Source of the DNA: an uncultured Novosphingobium sp.
GTDB lineage: Bacteria > Pseudomonadota > Alphaproteobacteria > Sphingomonadales > Sphingomonadaceae
Direction of reading: 5' to 3'
Assembly (NCBI GenBank): GCA_937864195.1
Contig: CALMJG010000107.1
Coordinates: forward strand, 1-39,352
DNA: 39,352 bases
The translations under genes were made by a program, and so were the position numbers. How positions within the stretch are numbered: position 1 is the stretch's first letter; each line of letters starts with the position of its first letter. A model generated the notes under the pieces. It had not been told where the DNA came from. It made no database searches and was given only the letters and a program-made list of their open reading frames with translations. Below are positions 29,786 through 38,699 of the stretch, in pieces.

Positions 29786-30432
29786 AGAAGGACGACATTT
29801 TCGAATTCTTCCGCCGTCTTGCCGAAGAGAACCCCTCGCCCGAAACGGAGCTGGAATCCGGCAATACCTATCAGCTGCTGGTCGCCGTGGTGCTGTCCGC
29901 GCAGTCGACCGACGTCGGCGTAAACAAGGCGACGCGGGCGCTGTTCCGCGAGGTTACCACTCCGGCGCAGATGGTCGAACTGGGCGAAGAGGGGCTCAAA
30001 GCACACATCAAGACCATCGGGCTATTCAATTCCAAGGCGAAGAATGTCATCGCCCTGTCGGAGATTCTGGTCCGCGACTTTGGCGGCGAGGTTCCGGCGG
30101 ATCGCGATGTGCTCACCACCCTGCCGGGCGTCGGACGCAAGACCGCCAATGTGGTGATGAATACGGCCTTCGGGGCCGAGACCTTCGCGGTCGACACCCA
30201 CATCTTCCGCGTTGCCAACCGCACGGGCCTCGCCAAGGGCAAGACCGTGCTGGCGGTGGAGAAGGGGCTGGAGAAGAAGGTGCCGCAGCCGTTCCGGATC
30301 GGCGCGCACCACTGGTTGATCCTCCACGGCCGCTACATCTGCAAGGCGCGGACGCCCGAATGCTGGCGCTGCCCGGTGGCGGACCTCTGCGTCTACAAGC
30401 CCAAGACCCCGCCGCCCGCGACCAGGAAGTAG
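29782..30432 (+). CDS. nth: Endonuclease III
   Basis: A 216-residue base-excision glycosylase/AP lyase for oxidised pyrimidines. The helix-hairpin-helix LPGVGRKTANVV gives catalytic K120, and D138 lies in VDTHIFRV. The iron-sulfur cysteines C187, C194, C197 and C203 have the exact C-x6-C-x2-C-x5-C spacing. The start is TTG at 29782, giving MKKDDIFEFFRRLAEENPSP, the normal N-terminus; it overlaps the dapB stop as TTGA (29782-29785). No ATG or GTG fits better. The gene converges on the symporter gene with seven bases between stops. Confidence 0.94.
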   Translation: MKKDDIFEFFRRLAEENPSPETELESGNTYQLLVAVVLSAQSTDVGVNKATRALFREVTTPAQMVELGEEGLKAHIKTIGLFNSKAKNVIALSEILVRDFGGEVPADRDVLTTLPGVGRKTANVVMNTAFGAETFAVDTHIFRVANRTGLAKGKTVLAVEKGLEKKVPQPFRIGAHHWLILHGRYICKARTPECWRCPVADLCVYKPKTPPPATRK

Positions 30433-30439
30433 GCCGCCC

Positions 30440-31816
30440 CTACTTCCCGCCTTCCTCGAAGTTCGAGGGATCGAGCTCCAGCCCGGCACGCCCGCTGGCA
30501 ACAGTATGCGCCGGGGCGTGGGGATGCTCGACGTATTCCGGTTCTTCCACTTCCAGCATGCCTTCCCACTTGGTGATCACGCTGGTTGCGACCGCGTTGC
30601 CGACCACGTTGGTGGCGGTGCGGCCCATATCGAGGAACTGGTCGATGGCGAGGATGATCGCCACGCCTTCCACCGGCAGGCCGAACATCGCCAGCGTGCC
30701 GGTGATCACCACCAGGCTGGCGCGCGGCACGGCGGCGATGCCCTTGGAACTGATCATCAGCGTCAGCAGGATCATGATCTGGGTGCCGATCGACAGGTCG
30801 ATGCCGTAGGCCTGCGCGATGAAGATCGTCGCGAAGCTCATGTACATCATCGAGCCGTCGAGGTTGAACGAGTAACCCAGCGGCAGGATGAAGCCCGAAA
30901 TCCGCCGCGGCACGCCGAACCGGTCGAGCTGCTCGAACATCTTGGGCAGGGCCGCCTCGCTGCTCGCGGTCGAGAAGGCGATCATCAGTGGCTGGCGGAT
31001 GTAGCGGATCAGGGTGAGGATCCGCCGCCCCAGGAACAGCGCGCCGATGGAAAGCAGGATCGTCCAGAGCAGGATCAGGCTGAGGTAGAACTCGATCAGC
31101 AACTCGACATAGGTGCCCAGGATCGCCAGCCCGCTGGCGGCGACCACGTTTGCGATCGCGGCGAACACCGCGACCGGCGCATAGCGCATCACGTAGCCCG
31201 TGACCTGGAGCATCATTTCCGCAAGGGCATCGGCCCCGCGCACCAGCGGCGCGCCCTTCTCGCCGATTGCGGACAGGGCCACGCCGGCAAAGATCGAGAA
31301 GACCAGGATCTGCAGGATGTTGTTGGTCGCCAGCGCCTCGAACGCGTTCTTGGGGAAGATCGAGAGCAGGAATTCGGTGGCTTTCAGCTCCTTGACCTCG
31401 CCCACCGCCTTGGCCGCGGCGGCGGCATCGGGGATCGGCGCGCCCACGCCCGGCTGGAACAGGTTGACCATGACGAGGCCGAGCCCGATCGAGATCAGGC
31501 TGGCGGTGATGAACCACAGCAGCGCCCGGGTGCCGATCCGTCCCAGCGCGCTCGAATCGCCCATGTGGGCAATGCCGACGACGATGGTGGAAAGGACCAG
31601 CGGCGCGACCAGCATCTTGATCAGGTGCAGGAAGATGTCGCTCAGCAGCTTGAGCCAGGGGGCCACGCTCTCCTTGACCGTGGCGGCGTCAAGCTGGGTG
31701 TGCAGCCCTTGTCCCACGAGCACGCCGGCGACCATTCCGAACAGGATCCACGCGGTCAGGTTGCGGCTGAGCCGTTCGAAAAGGCCGCGCATGGCGCTTT
31801 GGCTCTGGCTCGTCAT
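30440..31816 (-). CDS. Dicarboxylate/amino acid:cation symporter (DAACS family)
   Basis: A 458-residue inner-membrane transporter of the GltP/DctA family, which takes up C4-dicarboxylates or acidic amino acids with Na+ or H+. It has the expected run of hydrophobic helices from about residue 18 to 415, the reentrant-loop motif STASSEAALPKM, SFNLDGSMMYM (the NMDGT-like site in helix 7) and a second hairpin around VEGVAIILAIDQFLDMGRT. Substrate cannot be fixed by eye: the usual arginine-based determinants would need alignment. The C-terminus is a hydrophilic tail. It lies on the minus strand, 59 bases downstream-facing from dapE, and may share its transcript only in part. Confidence 0.9.
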   Translation of the reverse strand: MTSQSQSAMRGLFERLSRNLTAWILFGMVAGVLVGQGLHTQLDAATVKESVAPWLKLLSDIFLHLIKMLVAPLVLSTIVVGIAHMGDSSALGRIGTRALLWFITASLISIGLGLVMVNLFQPGVGAPIPDAAAAAKAVGEVKELKATEFLLSIFPKNAFEALATNNILQILVFSIFAGVALSAIGEKGAPLVRGADALAEMMLQVTGYVMRYAPVAVFAAIANVVAASGLAILGTYVELLIEFYLSLILLWTILLSIGALFLGRRILTLIRYIRQPLMIAFSTASSEAALPKMFEQLDRFGVPRRISGFILPLGYSFNLDGSMMYMSFATIFIAQAYGIDLSIGTQIMILLTLMISSKGIAAVPRASLVVITGTLAMFGLPVEGVAIILAIDQFLDMGRTATNVVGNAVATSVITKWEGMLEVEEPEYVEHPHAPAHTVASGRAGLELDPSNFEEGGK

Positions 31817-31875
31817 TCAATTCCCCGCGCAAGATTGTTACCCATGGTGCTAACAGTATGTGTCCGATCCCGCAA

Positions 31876-33012
31876 TCAGGTGGAAAGGGCCTGGGCGGCG
31901 ATCCGCGCATAGATCCGCGCGAGAGCGTCGAGATCGGGCACGGCCACGGCCTCGTCGCGCTTGTGCATGGTGGCGTTGCACAGGCCGAATTCGATCACCG
32001 GGCAGACCGCGCGCAGGAACCGCGCGTCCGAAGTGCCGCCGGTGGTCGAGGCTTCGGGCACCAGCCCGGTCTCCGCCTCAACCGCGCGGGCGACCATGGC
32101 GGAGAAGTCCCCCGGCAGGGTGATGAAGGCCTCGCCCGAGATGACGGCGCGCGCGGTCCCGCCGTGGCGCGCGGCGATCTCCGCCACCCGGTCCGCCAAG
32201 CCCTGCCCGGTATGGCGGTCGTTGAAGCGGATCGAGATGCGCGCGGTGGCGTGCGGCGGGATCACGTTGGTGGCGGGATTGCCGATGGCGATGTCGGTAA
32301 TCTCGAGGTTGGAGGGCTGGAACCAGTCGGTCCCGCCGTCCAGTTCCAGCGCGTCGAGTTCCGCCAGCATGGCGACCAGGCGCGGCGCGGGATTGTCGGC
32401 GAGGTGCGGATAGGCGACGTGGCCCTCCTTGCCCTCGACCGTCAGCCAGACATTGACCGAGCCGCGCCGCCCGATCTTCATCATGTCGCCGAGGCGCTGC
32501 TGCGAGCTGGGTTCGCCCACCAGGCACAGGTCGGGCATCTGCCCTTCGGCGCGCATGTACTCGATCAGGGCAACCGTGCCGAAGCGGGCCGGGCCTTCCT
32601 CGTCGCCGGTGATGATGAAGCTCAAGGTTCCCGCCTCTTGCGGCACCGCCGAGGCCGCCGCGACCATCGCCGCAATGGCGCCCTTCATGTCGACCGCGCC
32701 GCGTCCGTGGAGCAGCTCGCCGCGCACTTCCGGCAGGAACGGCGCGCTGGTCCAGCCTTCGCCCGGCGGGACCACGTCGAGGTGACCGGCAAAGGCGAAG
32801 TGGCGGCTGCCGGGCGGGCCCTGCCGCACGGCAAACAGGTTTTCGACCGGGCCGTCCGGCGCTTCACCCGCGACAAAGCGGTGGACCGCGAAGCCCAGCG
32901 GGGCGAGCTGCGCTTCCAGGCAGTCGAACACCAGGCCGGTCGCCGGAGTGACGCTGGGGCAGGCCATCAGCGCTTCGGCGAGAGGCAGGACGGAAGGTGG
33001 GGTGAGGGTCAT
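31876..33012 (-). CDS. dapE: Succinyl-diaminopimelate desuccinylase
   Basis: A 378-residue M20-family metallohydrolase. DapE frees diaminopimelate from its N-succinyl form for lysine and cell wall synthesis. The metal site includes H77 and D79 in AGHLDVVPPG, D108 in GRGAVDMKG, and E138/E139 in TGDEEGPA, with E138 the likely general base. SVTPATG at the front and LRVLxSDARF-like TSDARFLRA at the end are typical of DapE rather than ArgE. ATG 33012 is chosen over the open frame to 33156, which would overlap the GST gene. It starts four bases after the GST stop. Confidence 0.93.
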   Translation of the reverse strand: MTLTPPSVLPLAEALMACPSVTPATGLVFDCLEAQLAPLGFAVHRFVAGEAPDGPVENLFAVRQGPPGSRHFAFAGHLDVVPPGEGWTSAPFLPEVRGELLHGRGAVDMKGAIAAMVAAASAVPQEAGTLSFIITGDEEGPARFGTVALIEYMRAEGQMPDLCLVGEPSSQQRLGDMMKIGRRGSVNVWLTVEGKEGHVAYPHLADNPAPRLVAMLAELDALELDGGTDWFQPSNLEITDIAIGNPATNVIPPHATARISIRFNDRHTGQGLADRVAEIAARHGGTARAVISGEAFITLPGDFSAMVARAVEAETGLVPEASTTGGTSDARFLRAVCPVIEFGLCNATMHKRDEAVAVPDLDALARIYARIAAQALST

Positions 33013-33016
33013 CGTC

Positions 33017-33688
33017 TTACTTGCTTCCCGGCGTGGTTTCGTACTGCTCGATCGTCCAGTCCTCGGCCTCGGCGGCGGCGATCCAGGCCTGCATCCATTC
33101 GTGGCTCCACACCGCTTCCATATAGGCGAGGGCGAAACCGGGAACGCCGATGCCATAGGTCATGAACCGGCTGACGACGGGGGCATAGATGATGTCGACC
33201 GCGCTGAAGGTGCCGAACAGGAACGGTCCGCCCCGCCCGAACCGCGCCCGCGCCTCGGCCCAGAGGGTGAGGATGCGGACGATGTCGGCCTTGGCGGCAT
33301 CGGTGATGCTGGCCCCTTCCACCCGGCGGCGGATGTTCATCGGACATTCGCTGCGCAGCGCGAGGTAGGAGCTGTGCATTTCCGCGACCATCGAACGCGC
33401 CATGGCCCGGGCATCGTCCTGCTTGGGCCAGAAGCGTTCGCGGCCCACCTTGTCGGCCAGGTATTCGATGATCGCCAGACTGTCCCACACCACCGCGTCG
33501 CCGTCCCACAGCACCGGCACCTTGCCGGAGGAGGGGGCGATGTCCTCGCTCTGCTTTTTCCGGCTGTCCCAGTCGTCGCCATAGAGCGGGACGGTGATCT
33601 CCTCAAAGGCCAGGCCCGACTGCTTGACCGCCAGCCAGCCGCGCAGCGACCAGCTGGAATAGTTCTTGTTGCCGATGATGAGCTTCAT
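33017..33688 (-). CDS. Glutathione S-transferase family protein
   Basis: A 223-residue GST. The thioredoxin-like N-terminal domain begins MKLIIGNKNYSSWSLRGWLA, where S11 or S12 is the likely glutathione-contact residue, and continues with SGKVPVLWDGDAVVWDSLAI, the cis-proline and glutathione gamma-glutamyl site. A helical C-terminal domain follows. NxNYSSWS-type GSTs are common in proteobacteria and have no fixed substrate. Its stop lies four bases before dapE, so the two form one transcript, although no biochemical link is known. Upstream, a dyad GTTCAG...CTGAAC (33706-33733) lies 18 bases before the ATG. Confidence 0.9.
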   Translation of the reverse strand: MKLIIGNKNYSSWSLRGWLAVKQSGLAFEEITVPLYGDDWDSRKKQSEDIAPSSGKVPVLWDGDAVVWDSLAIIEYLADKVGRERFWPKQDDARAMARSMVAEMHSSYLALRSECPMNIRRRVEGASITDAAKADIVRILTLWAEARARFGRGGPFLFGTFSAVDIIYAPVVSRFMTYGIGVPGFALAYMEAVWSHEWMQAWIAAAEAEDWTIEQYETTPGSK

Positions 33689-33939
33689 GGTTTTGCTGGC
33701 TAGCCGTTCAGGTTTATCCTGTCGAGGCTGAACGAGTGCACACAGTGGACAGGGTCCAGAAGCTCTGTCCGGCACCCGCCCGCGCGTGGGGCAGACCGGC
33801 GCGGGCAGAGGGCAGCGTCCGGCGGCAAGGGCTGCGCGGACGCGTCTCTCGGACTCTTCTGCTGGCGGATAGCGCATGGGCCGAACCTGCGGGCTGACGG
33901 CCCCTGTAGGAAAGCCGAAAATGCGCTATGGGGCGCACC

Positions 33940-34359
33940 ATGAGCCTGCCCCCGTTCCACCTCGCCTTTCCCGTCCACGACCTGGCCGAGGCCCGCGCCT
34001 TCTGGGGCGGAGTCATGGGCTGCGCCGAGGGGCGCAGCAGCGAGGCATGGATCGACTTCGACTTTTACGGTCACCAGATCGTTGCCCACTGCACCGGGCA
34101 GCGGGCGGATGACGCGGGCCGCAATCCGGTCGACGGGCACGGCGTGCCGGTCCCGCATTTCGGCCTGGTCCTGCCGATGGACGACTGGCACGCCCTGGCC
34201 GAGCGGCTGCGCCGCGCGGGGGTGACATTCGAGATCGAACCCTATGTCCGCTTCAAGGGGCAGGTGGGCGAACAGGCCACCATGTTCTTCCGCGATCCCA
34301 GCGGCAACGCGGTGGAGATCAAGGCCTTTGCGGACATCGGGCAGCTGTTCGCTCGCTGA
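33940..34359 (+). CDS. VOC-family (glyoxalase/dioxygenase fold) protein
   Basis: A 139-residue VOC protein with the paired beta-alpha-beta-beta-beta modules: [20 protein letters not shown] at the front and [20 protein letters not shown] at the end. Metal ligands of this fold are probably H8 (in FHLAF), a central histidine in PVPHFGLVL and a glutamate in NAVEIK. Members include glyoxalases, dioxygenases and antibiotic-binding proteins; this one is closest to generic glyoxalase-like dioxygenase-superfamily proteins. ATG 33940 follows GGGGCG and is preferred to ATG 33928. It converges with the lipoprotein gene, four bases between stop codons. Confidence 0.85.
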   Translation: MSLPPFHLAFPVHDLAEARAFWGGVMGCAEGRSSEAWIDFDFYGHQIVAHCTGQRADDAGRNPVDGHGVPVPHFGLVLPMDDWHALAERLRRAGVTFEIEPYVRFKGQVGEQATMFFRDPSGNAVEIKAFADIGQLFAR

Positions 34360-34363
34360 GGCC

Positions 34364-35914
34364 CTATTCGCAGGGCGGCGCGGGGGTCAGGGTGTAATTC
34401 TCGGTGCCGTTGCTGCTCTGGACGCCCATCGGCGTGCTGACCGATCCCGGCCCCTGGGCGATCACGGTGCCTCCGCTGCCATCGGCGTCGAGCTGGACCT
34501 TGTAGGTGCCGTTACCCCACACCCCGAAGCCCGACATGGTGCCCTTGTAGGCATAGCTCCCGCCTTCCGGCCCGCTGGGGGTGAACGTGTTGGTCACTCC
34601 CGAACCGGTCATCGTGAACGGCCTGGACAGGTCGCAGATCGTGCCGGTGGCGTGATATTCATCGGCTCCGCCTTCGATCGACCAGGCCCGGGCCATGGTA
34701 TCGAAAGCCAGTTCGGCCTTGCCGATCCCCCGGCGCGAGCGGGCTTCCAGCGCCACCACCCCGCTCTTCTGCTTTTCGTCCGGGGCGACATATTTGAAAG
34801 TTGCGTCGGCGGGCACCTTGGTTCCCGCCGGATCGAGGCCGCCATCGCCTTTCAGCGTGGCGACGACCGTGCCGCCGGTGGGCGTGCCGTCCAGCTTGCT
34901 GCGCGGCTCGGCCAGGATGGTGAATGCGGTCTTGGGCTTCACCCCGCTGCGTTGCGCGGGAGTGGACGCCGCCTTGAGATTGACGCAGCGCCCCTCGTCC
35001 AGCGCTTTCTTGGCAAGCTGGAGGATCATCATCGACATCATCTGTGCCATCTGCTGCTGCGCCGCGACGACCTGTTTATCCGCATCGGTGGCCTGGCTGC
35101 TCGACCGGTTGATCTTGCCGCTGCCGGTCGGGTCCTGAGGGGTGATGGCCCAACTGGCATCGATGTAGCTGCCCTTGCCGGTGCCGTTGAAGGCTGCATG
35201 CTCGATCCGGATGTCCGCGTCCCAGCGGTCGGTCAGTTCGGCATTGTCATTGTAGAAGAGGCTGCCGTTGACCGAGATGTCGAGGTTGGCACCGGCCTTG
35301 CTGCCCTGTTTGGCGAGGTTGGTCTTGGAATTGAATACCACGTCGACCTTGCCATCGGCATCGGGGCAGAAGTCGAATTTGACCGTGGTGCTGAGCGTTG
35401 CGTCCAATCCCTTGTCGATCGTGCCCTTCATCTCGATGTGGGTCTCGACCGACTGGTCGGTGGTTTCGATGCTCAGCTTGCCCTTGGCGTCACTTTGCTG
35501 CGCCGAGAAGCCCGGCTTGAGCGAGGTTCCCAGCAGGCCGATGGTCATGCCGATCATCGACGAGGCGGCAAGGCCGGTGAAGCCATAGCCGCTTTCTTCG
35601 CCCAGCGCGGCGGGAACCAGGCGCGGCAGGTCGGCCCGGGTGCCCATGCTCTGGCGGCGCAACTGGCCCATCAGCTCGTGCAGCGCAGCTTCGGCAGCTT
35701 GCGGGCCGCCAATCTCGGCCTCAAGCCCGCTGGCCTTCAGCAGCGAGCGGTAGAGCGGGTATTCAAGGTCGGTGATTTCCCTGGCGTAGCGCTCGAAATC
35801 GGCTTCCTTAATGGTCGCCGCCTGCTTGATCTGCCGGGCAGCCTCACCATCTTGCTTGTCGCCGCAACCACTTGCGGCAAGGCCCAGCGCCAGCACGATC
35901 CCGATCCGCTTCAT
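34364..35914 (-). CDS. Large lipoprotein, function unknown
   Basis: A 516-residue predicted lipoprotein. The signal MKRIGIVLALGLAASGC ends in a lipobox with C17 as the lipidated residue. The mature part has a helical N-terminal third (about 30-150) and then mostly beta-type sequence rich in Gly, Thr, Asp and Lys, with several short repeated themes (KLSIETTDQS, VDVVFNSKTN, LDISVNGSLFYND) and an Ig-like stretch around FKYVAPDEKQKSGVVALEAR. Four further cysteines are spread through it. I recognise no family. GGGGAGG eight bases before ATG 35914 fixes the start over the frame open to 35992. A promoter is suggested at 35964-35992. It is probably an outer-membrane or periplasmic surface protein. 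Confidence 0.82.
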   Translation of the reverse strand: MKRIGIVLALGLAASGCGDKQDGEAARQIKQAATIKEADFERYAREITDLEYPLYRSLLKASGLEAEIGGPQAAEAALHELMGQLRRQSMGTRADLPRLVPAALGEESGYGFTGLAASSMIGMTIGLLGTSLKPGFSAQQSDAKGKLSIETTDQSVETHIEMKGTIDKGLDATLSTTVKFDFCPDADGKVDVVFNSKTNLAKQGSKAGANLDISVNGSLFYNDNAELTDRWDADIRIEHAAFNGTGKGSYIDASWAITPQDPTGSGKINRSSSQATDADKQVVAAQQQMAQMMSMMILQLAKKALDEGRCVNLKAASTPAQRSGVKPKTAFTILAEPRSKLDGTPTGGTVVATLKGDGGLDPAGTKVPADATFKYVAPDEKQKSGVVALEARSRRGIGKAELAFDTMARAWSIEGGADEYHATGTICDLSRPFTMTGSGVTNTFTPSGPEGGSYAYKGTMSGFGVWGNGTYKVQLDADGSGGTVIAQGPGSVSTPMGVQSSNGTENYTLTPAPPCE

Positions 35915-35963
35915 CCGCCAACCTCCCCGGGCCGCCCGCCACGTGGTGGTCGCAGCGGGGAGC

Positions 35964-35992
35964 AATGTCGCCCGTTCAAGGGGTTGCGTCAA
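35964..35992 (-). promoter_or_regulatory. Candidate promoter of the lipoprotein gene
   Basis: TTGACG (35987-35992, minus strand) matches five of six -35 positions. GACATT follows after 17 bases (35964-35969) as a weak -10. The lipoprotein start lies 50 bases further on. Confidence 0.4.
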
Positions 35993-36009
35993 TCCCGCGA
36001 CGAAGGGGG

Positions 36010-36645
36010 CTAGACGCCAGCGTCTTCCAGTACGGCCGCGCGCAGTTCCTCGATCCCCATGCCCTTCTCGCTGGAGGTCACGTGGATCACCGGGAAGGCG
36101 GCGGAATGCTTGCGCGCCTCGGCCTGGGTGGCGGCAATCACCGCTTCCAGTTCGCTGGCCTTGATCTTGTCCGCCTTGGTCAGGACCAGGCGGTAGCCGA
36201 CCGCCGCCTCGTCCAGCATCTTCATCATTTCCAGGTCGACCGGCTTCACCCCGTGGCGGCTGTCGATCAGCACCAGGGTACGCTTCAGCACCACCCGGCC
36301 GCGCAGATAATCGCGCACCAGCCGCCGCCAGTTCTCGACCACCTTGAGCGGGGCCTTGGCAAAGCCGTAGCCCGGCATGTCGACCAGCCGGAACAGGGTG
36401 GGGCTGCCCACCTCGAAGAAGTTCAGTTCCTGCGTCCGACCCGGAGTGACCGAGGTGCGCGCGATGGCGCGGCGCCCGGTCAGCGCGTTGAGCAGCGAGC
36501 TTTTGCCTACGTTCGATCGGCCCGCAAAGGCGATCTCCGGCACTTCCGGATCGGGCAGGAACTGCAGCGACGGGGCGCTGCGCAGGAACTCCACGCGCCC
36601 GGAAAACAGTCGCTGCGCCCGCTGTTCGGGGCTCTGTTCGTCCAT
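36010..36645 (-). CDS. yihA: Ribosome biogenesis GTPase YihA/YsxC (EngB)
   Basis: A 211-residue EngB-type GTPase needed for 50S subunit assembly. G1 is GRSNVGKS (42-49), G2 threonines lie in TSVTPGRTQ (64-72), G3 is DMPG (89-92), G4 is TKAD, and G5 is TSSEKG. Length and motifs match the family. The ATG at 36645 comes one base after the yidC stop, so it is translated from the rpmH-rnpA-yidD-yidC message; ATG 36684, in the same frame but inside yidC, is less likely. This gene order is classic for proteobacteria. Confidence 0.96.
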   Translation of the reverse strand: MDEQSPEQRAQRLFSGRVEFLRSAPSLQFLPDPEVPEIAFAGRSNVGKSSLLNALTGRRAIARTSVTPGRTQELNFFEVGSPTLFRLVDMPGYGFAKAPLKVVENWRRLVRDYLRGRVVLKRTLVLIDSRHGVKPVDLEMMKMLDEAAVGYRLVLTKADKIKASELEAVIAATQAEARKHSAAFPVIHVTSSEKGMGIEELRAAVLEDAGV

Positions 36646-36646
36646 C

Positions 36647-38434
36647 CTACTTGTCCCGTGCCTTGGCCCGCTTGGCGTCGGCATTGTCCTTTTCGGCCTG
36701 GACCTTGAGCTGCGGATGCCTCGAATAGAGGTACTTCTGCTGGGCGATGGTCAGCACGTTGGAGGTGATCCAGTAGATCAGCAGGCCGGCCGCGAAGGGC
36801 GCCATGATGAACATCATCATCCACGGCATGATTGCGAAGACCTGCTGCTGCATCGGGTCCATCGCCGCCGGGTTGAGCTTGAACTGGAGCCACATCGTGA
36901 TGCCCAGCAGGATCGCCAGCACGCCGATGCCAAGGAAGGCGGGCGGGGTGAAATCGAGCAGGCCGAACAGGTTGAGGATGTGCAGCGGATCGGGCGCGGA
37001 CAGATCCTTGATCCATAGCGCGAAGGGCTGGTGGCGCATTTCCACGGCCACGATCAGCACCTTGTAGAGCGCGAAGAACACCGGGATCTGCAGGAAGATC
37101 GGCAGGCAGCCGGCCAGCGGGTTGACGCCCTCGCGCTTGTACAGCGCCATGACCTCTTCCTGCTGCTTGGCCTTGTCGTCCTTGTAGCGTTCCTGGAGCG
37201 CCTTCATCTTGGGCTGGATCGCGCGCATCGCCGCCATCGAGGCGAACTGCTTCTGCGCCACCGGGAACATCACGCCGCGCACGATCAGGGTGAGCAGGAT
37301 GATCGCCACGCCGAAGTTGCCGGCCAGTTCGAACAGCTTGGTCAGCAGCAGGAAGATCGGCTTTTCGAACCAGCGGAACCAGCCCCAGTCGATCGCCAGG
37401 CCGAACTTAGGGATGCCCGCTTCCTCATAGCGGTCGAGCACCTGGGATTCCTTGGCCCCGGCGAACAGGCGCGTCTCGCGGCTGACCAGCTGGCCCGGCG
37501 CGACGGCGGTCTGGGGGTAGATCACGTCGGCGCGGTAGAGGCCATTGCCAAGCGCGCGGAAGGTGCTGGTGCCGCCCGCCTTCGACGGGATCAGCGTGGA
37601 CATCCAGTAGACATCGGTGAAGCCCAGCCAGTTGACCTTGCCGGGCGAGGTGATCTCGCCCTTTTCGGTCAGGTCGCTGTAGTCCGGTTCGAACGAGACG
37701 GCCTCGTCGAAGGCGCCGAACGGGCCGGAGTGGACGTTGAAGCTGTCGAGGCTGGCGGTCTTGTCGGTGCGGGCGATGGTCGCGAAGGGCTTGATCGCCA
37801 CCGGCGCCGCGCCGCTGTTGCTGATCCCCTGCGTGACAGTCAGCATGTAGTCGGCGTCGATCGCATAGGTGAGGGTGAAGGTCTGGCCCTGGGCGTTGTT
37901 CCAGGTCAGCGTCACCGGGCTCTGCGGGGTCAGGCGGGCGCCGGCGGGAGCGGTCCAGACCGTGGTGGCCGAAGGCAGGCTGCCGGCGGGCTGGGCGCCG
38001 TCCGAAACCCAGCCGAACTGGGCATAGTGCTGCGCCGGCGTGCCAGCGGGCGAGAAGATTCGCTGCGGCTCGCTGTTCTTTTCAAGGCTGGCGGTGTGGC
38101 GGCGGGCCGACAGGTCGTCGACCATGCCGCCGACCAGGTTGATCGAACCGGTCAGCCCCGGCGCATCGATCGCGACGCGGGTGGCGGGGTTGAGCGCGGT
38201 CCTGAGGTCGCGCGCCTCGGCGGCAACGTCGGCCGGGTTCATCAGCCCGCCTTCGCGGGTGTGCTTGGGTTCGGCCGGCGCGGCGGCAGACGGGCTGGCC
38301 GAAGCGGCGGCAACCTGGGCAGCGGGCTTGACCGGCTCCGGATAGAGATAGCGGAGCGCGGCGTCCCAGCCGAACAGGATCAGTGCGCTGAGCGCCACCG
38401 CCAGGATCAGGTTGCGCTGGTTCTGGTTGTCCAC
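36647..38434 (-). CDS. yidC: Membrane protein insertase YidC
   Basis: A 595-residue YidC of the Gram-negative type, which inserts and folds inner-membrane proteins with or without SecYEG. An N-terminal helix (about 8-30, LILAVALSALILFGWDAAL) is followed by a linker rich in Ala and Pro, the large periplasmic beta-sandwich (about 80-340), and the conserved five-helix insertase core (about 365-575), including FPVAQKQFASMAAMRAIQPK and GCLPIFLQIPVFFALYKVL. The basic tail ends NADAKRAKARDK and may contact ribosomes. The start codon is GTG at 38434, with GGGG a few bases before it. It lies 55 bases after yidD and one base before yihA. Confidence 0.97.
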   Translation of the reverse strand: MDNQNQRNLILAVALSALILFGWDAALRYLYPEPVKPAAQVAAASASPSAAAPAEPKHTREGGLMNPADVAAEARDLRTALNPATRVAIDAPGLTGSINLVGGMVDDLSARRHTASLEKNSEPQRIFSPAGTPAQHYAQFGWVSDGAQPAGSLPSATTVWTAPAGARLTPQSPVTLTWNNAQGQTFTLTYAIDADYMLTVTQGISNSGAAPVAIKPFATIARTDKTASLDSFNVHSGPFGAFDEAVSFEPDYSDLTEKGEITSPGKVNWLGFTDVYWMSTLIPSKAGGTSTFRALGNGLYRADVIYPQTAVAPGQLVSRETRLFAGAKESQVLDRYEEAGIPKFGLAIDWGWFRWFEKPIFLLLTKLFELAGNFGVAIILLTLIVRGVMFPVAQKQFASMAAMRAIQPKMKALQERYKDDKAKQQEEVMALYKREGVNPLAGCLPIFLQIPVFFALYKVLIVAVEMRHQPFALWIKDLSAPDPLHILNLFGLLDFTPPAFLGIGVLAILLGITMWLQFKLNPAAMDPMQQQVFAIMPWMMMFIMAPFAAGLLIYWITSNVLTIAQQKYLYSRHPQLKVQAEKDNADAKRAKARDK

Positions 38435-38489
38435 GAAGGCCCCTGCTTGAAAATGCGATTACGGAAAGATGGGAAGGGATATGCGGCGC

Positions 38490-38699
38490 TCAAGGCACGG
38501 GATCATATCCGTGACCTCCCCACGGGTGGCAGCGCAATAGCCGCTTGAGCGCCAGCCAGCCACCCTTAATCGCGCCATGCCGTTCCAGCGCCTCGATCGC
38601 ATATTGCGAACACGACGGCGCATAGCGGCACGAAGGCGGGAGGATCCGCGAAGGACCAAGCTGCCAGCCCCGCGCGATCAGGATCAGCACCCGCTTCAT
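38490..38699 (-). CDS. yidD: Membrane protein insertion efficiency factor YidD
   Basis: A 69-residue YidD, a small membrane-associated helper of YidC. The signature is complete: [20 protein letters not shown], then [18 protein letters not shown] and a [20 protein letters not shown] ending, with the three family cysteines. Its ATG overlaps the rnpA stop (ATGA at 38696-38699). Confidence 0.96.
   Translation of the reverse strand: MKRVLILIARGWQLGPSRILPPSCRYAPSCSQYAIEALERHGAIKGGWLALKRLLRCHPWGGHGYDPVP

Noticed and set aside
33689..33939. Gene in the GST-VOC divergent gap
   Set aside because: Frames here lack ribosome sites and have no plausible product; only a GTTCAG/CTGAAC dyad is visible.
34244..36013. 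589-codon plus-strand frame opposite the lipoprotein gene
   Set aside because: The minus-strand gene has a lipobox, ribosome site and promoter; the plus frame has none and overlaps the VOC gene.
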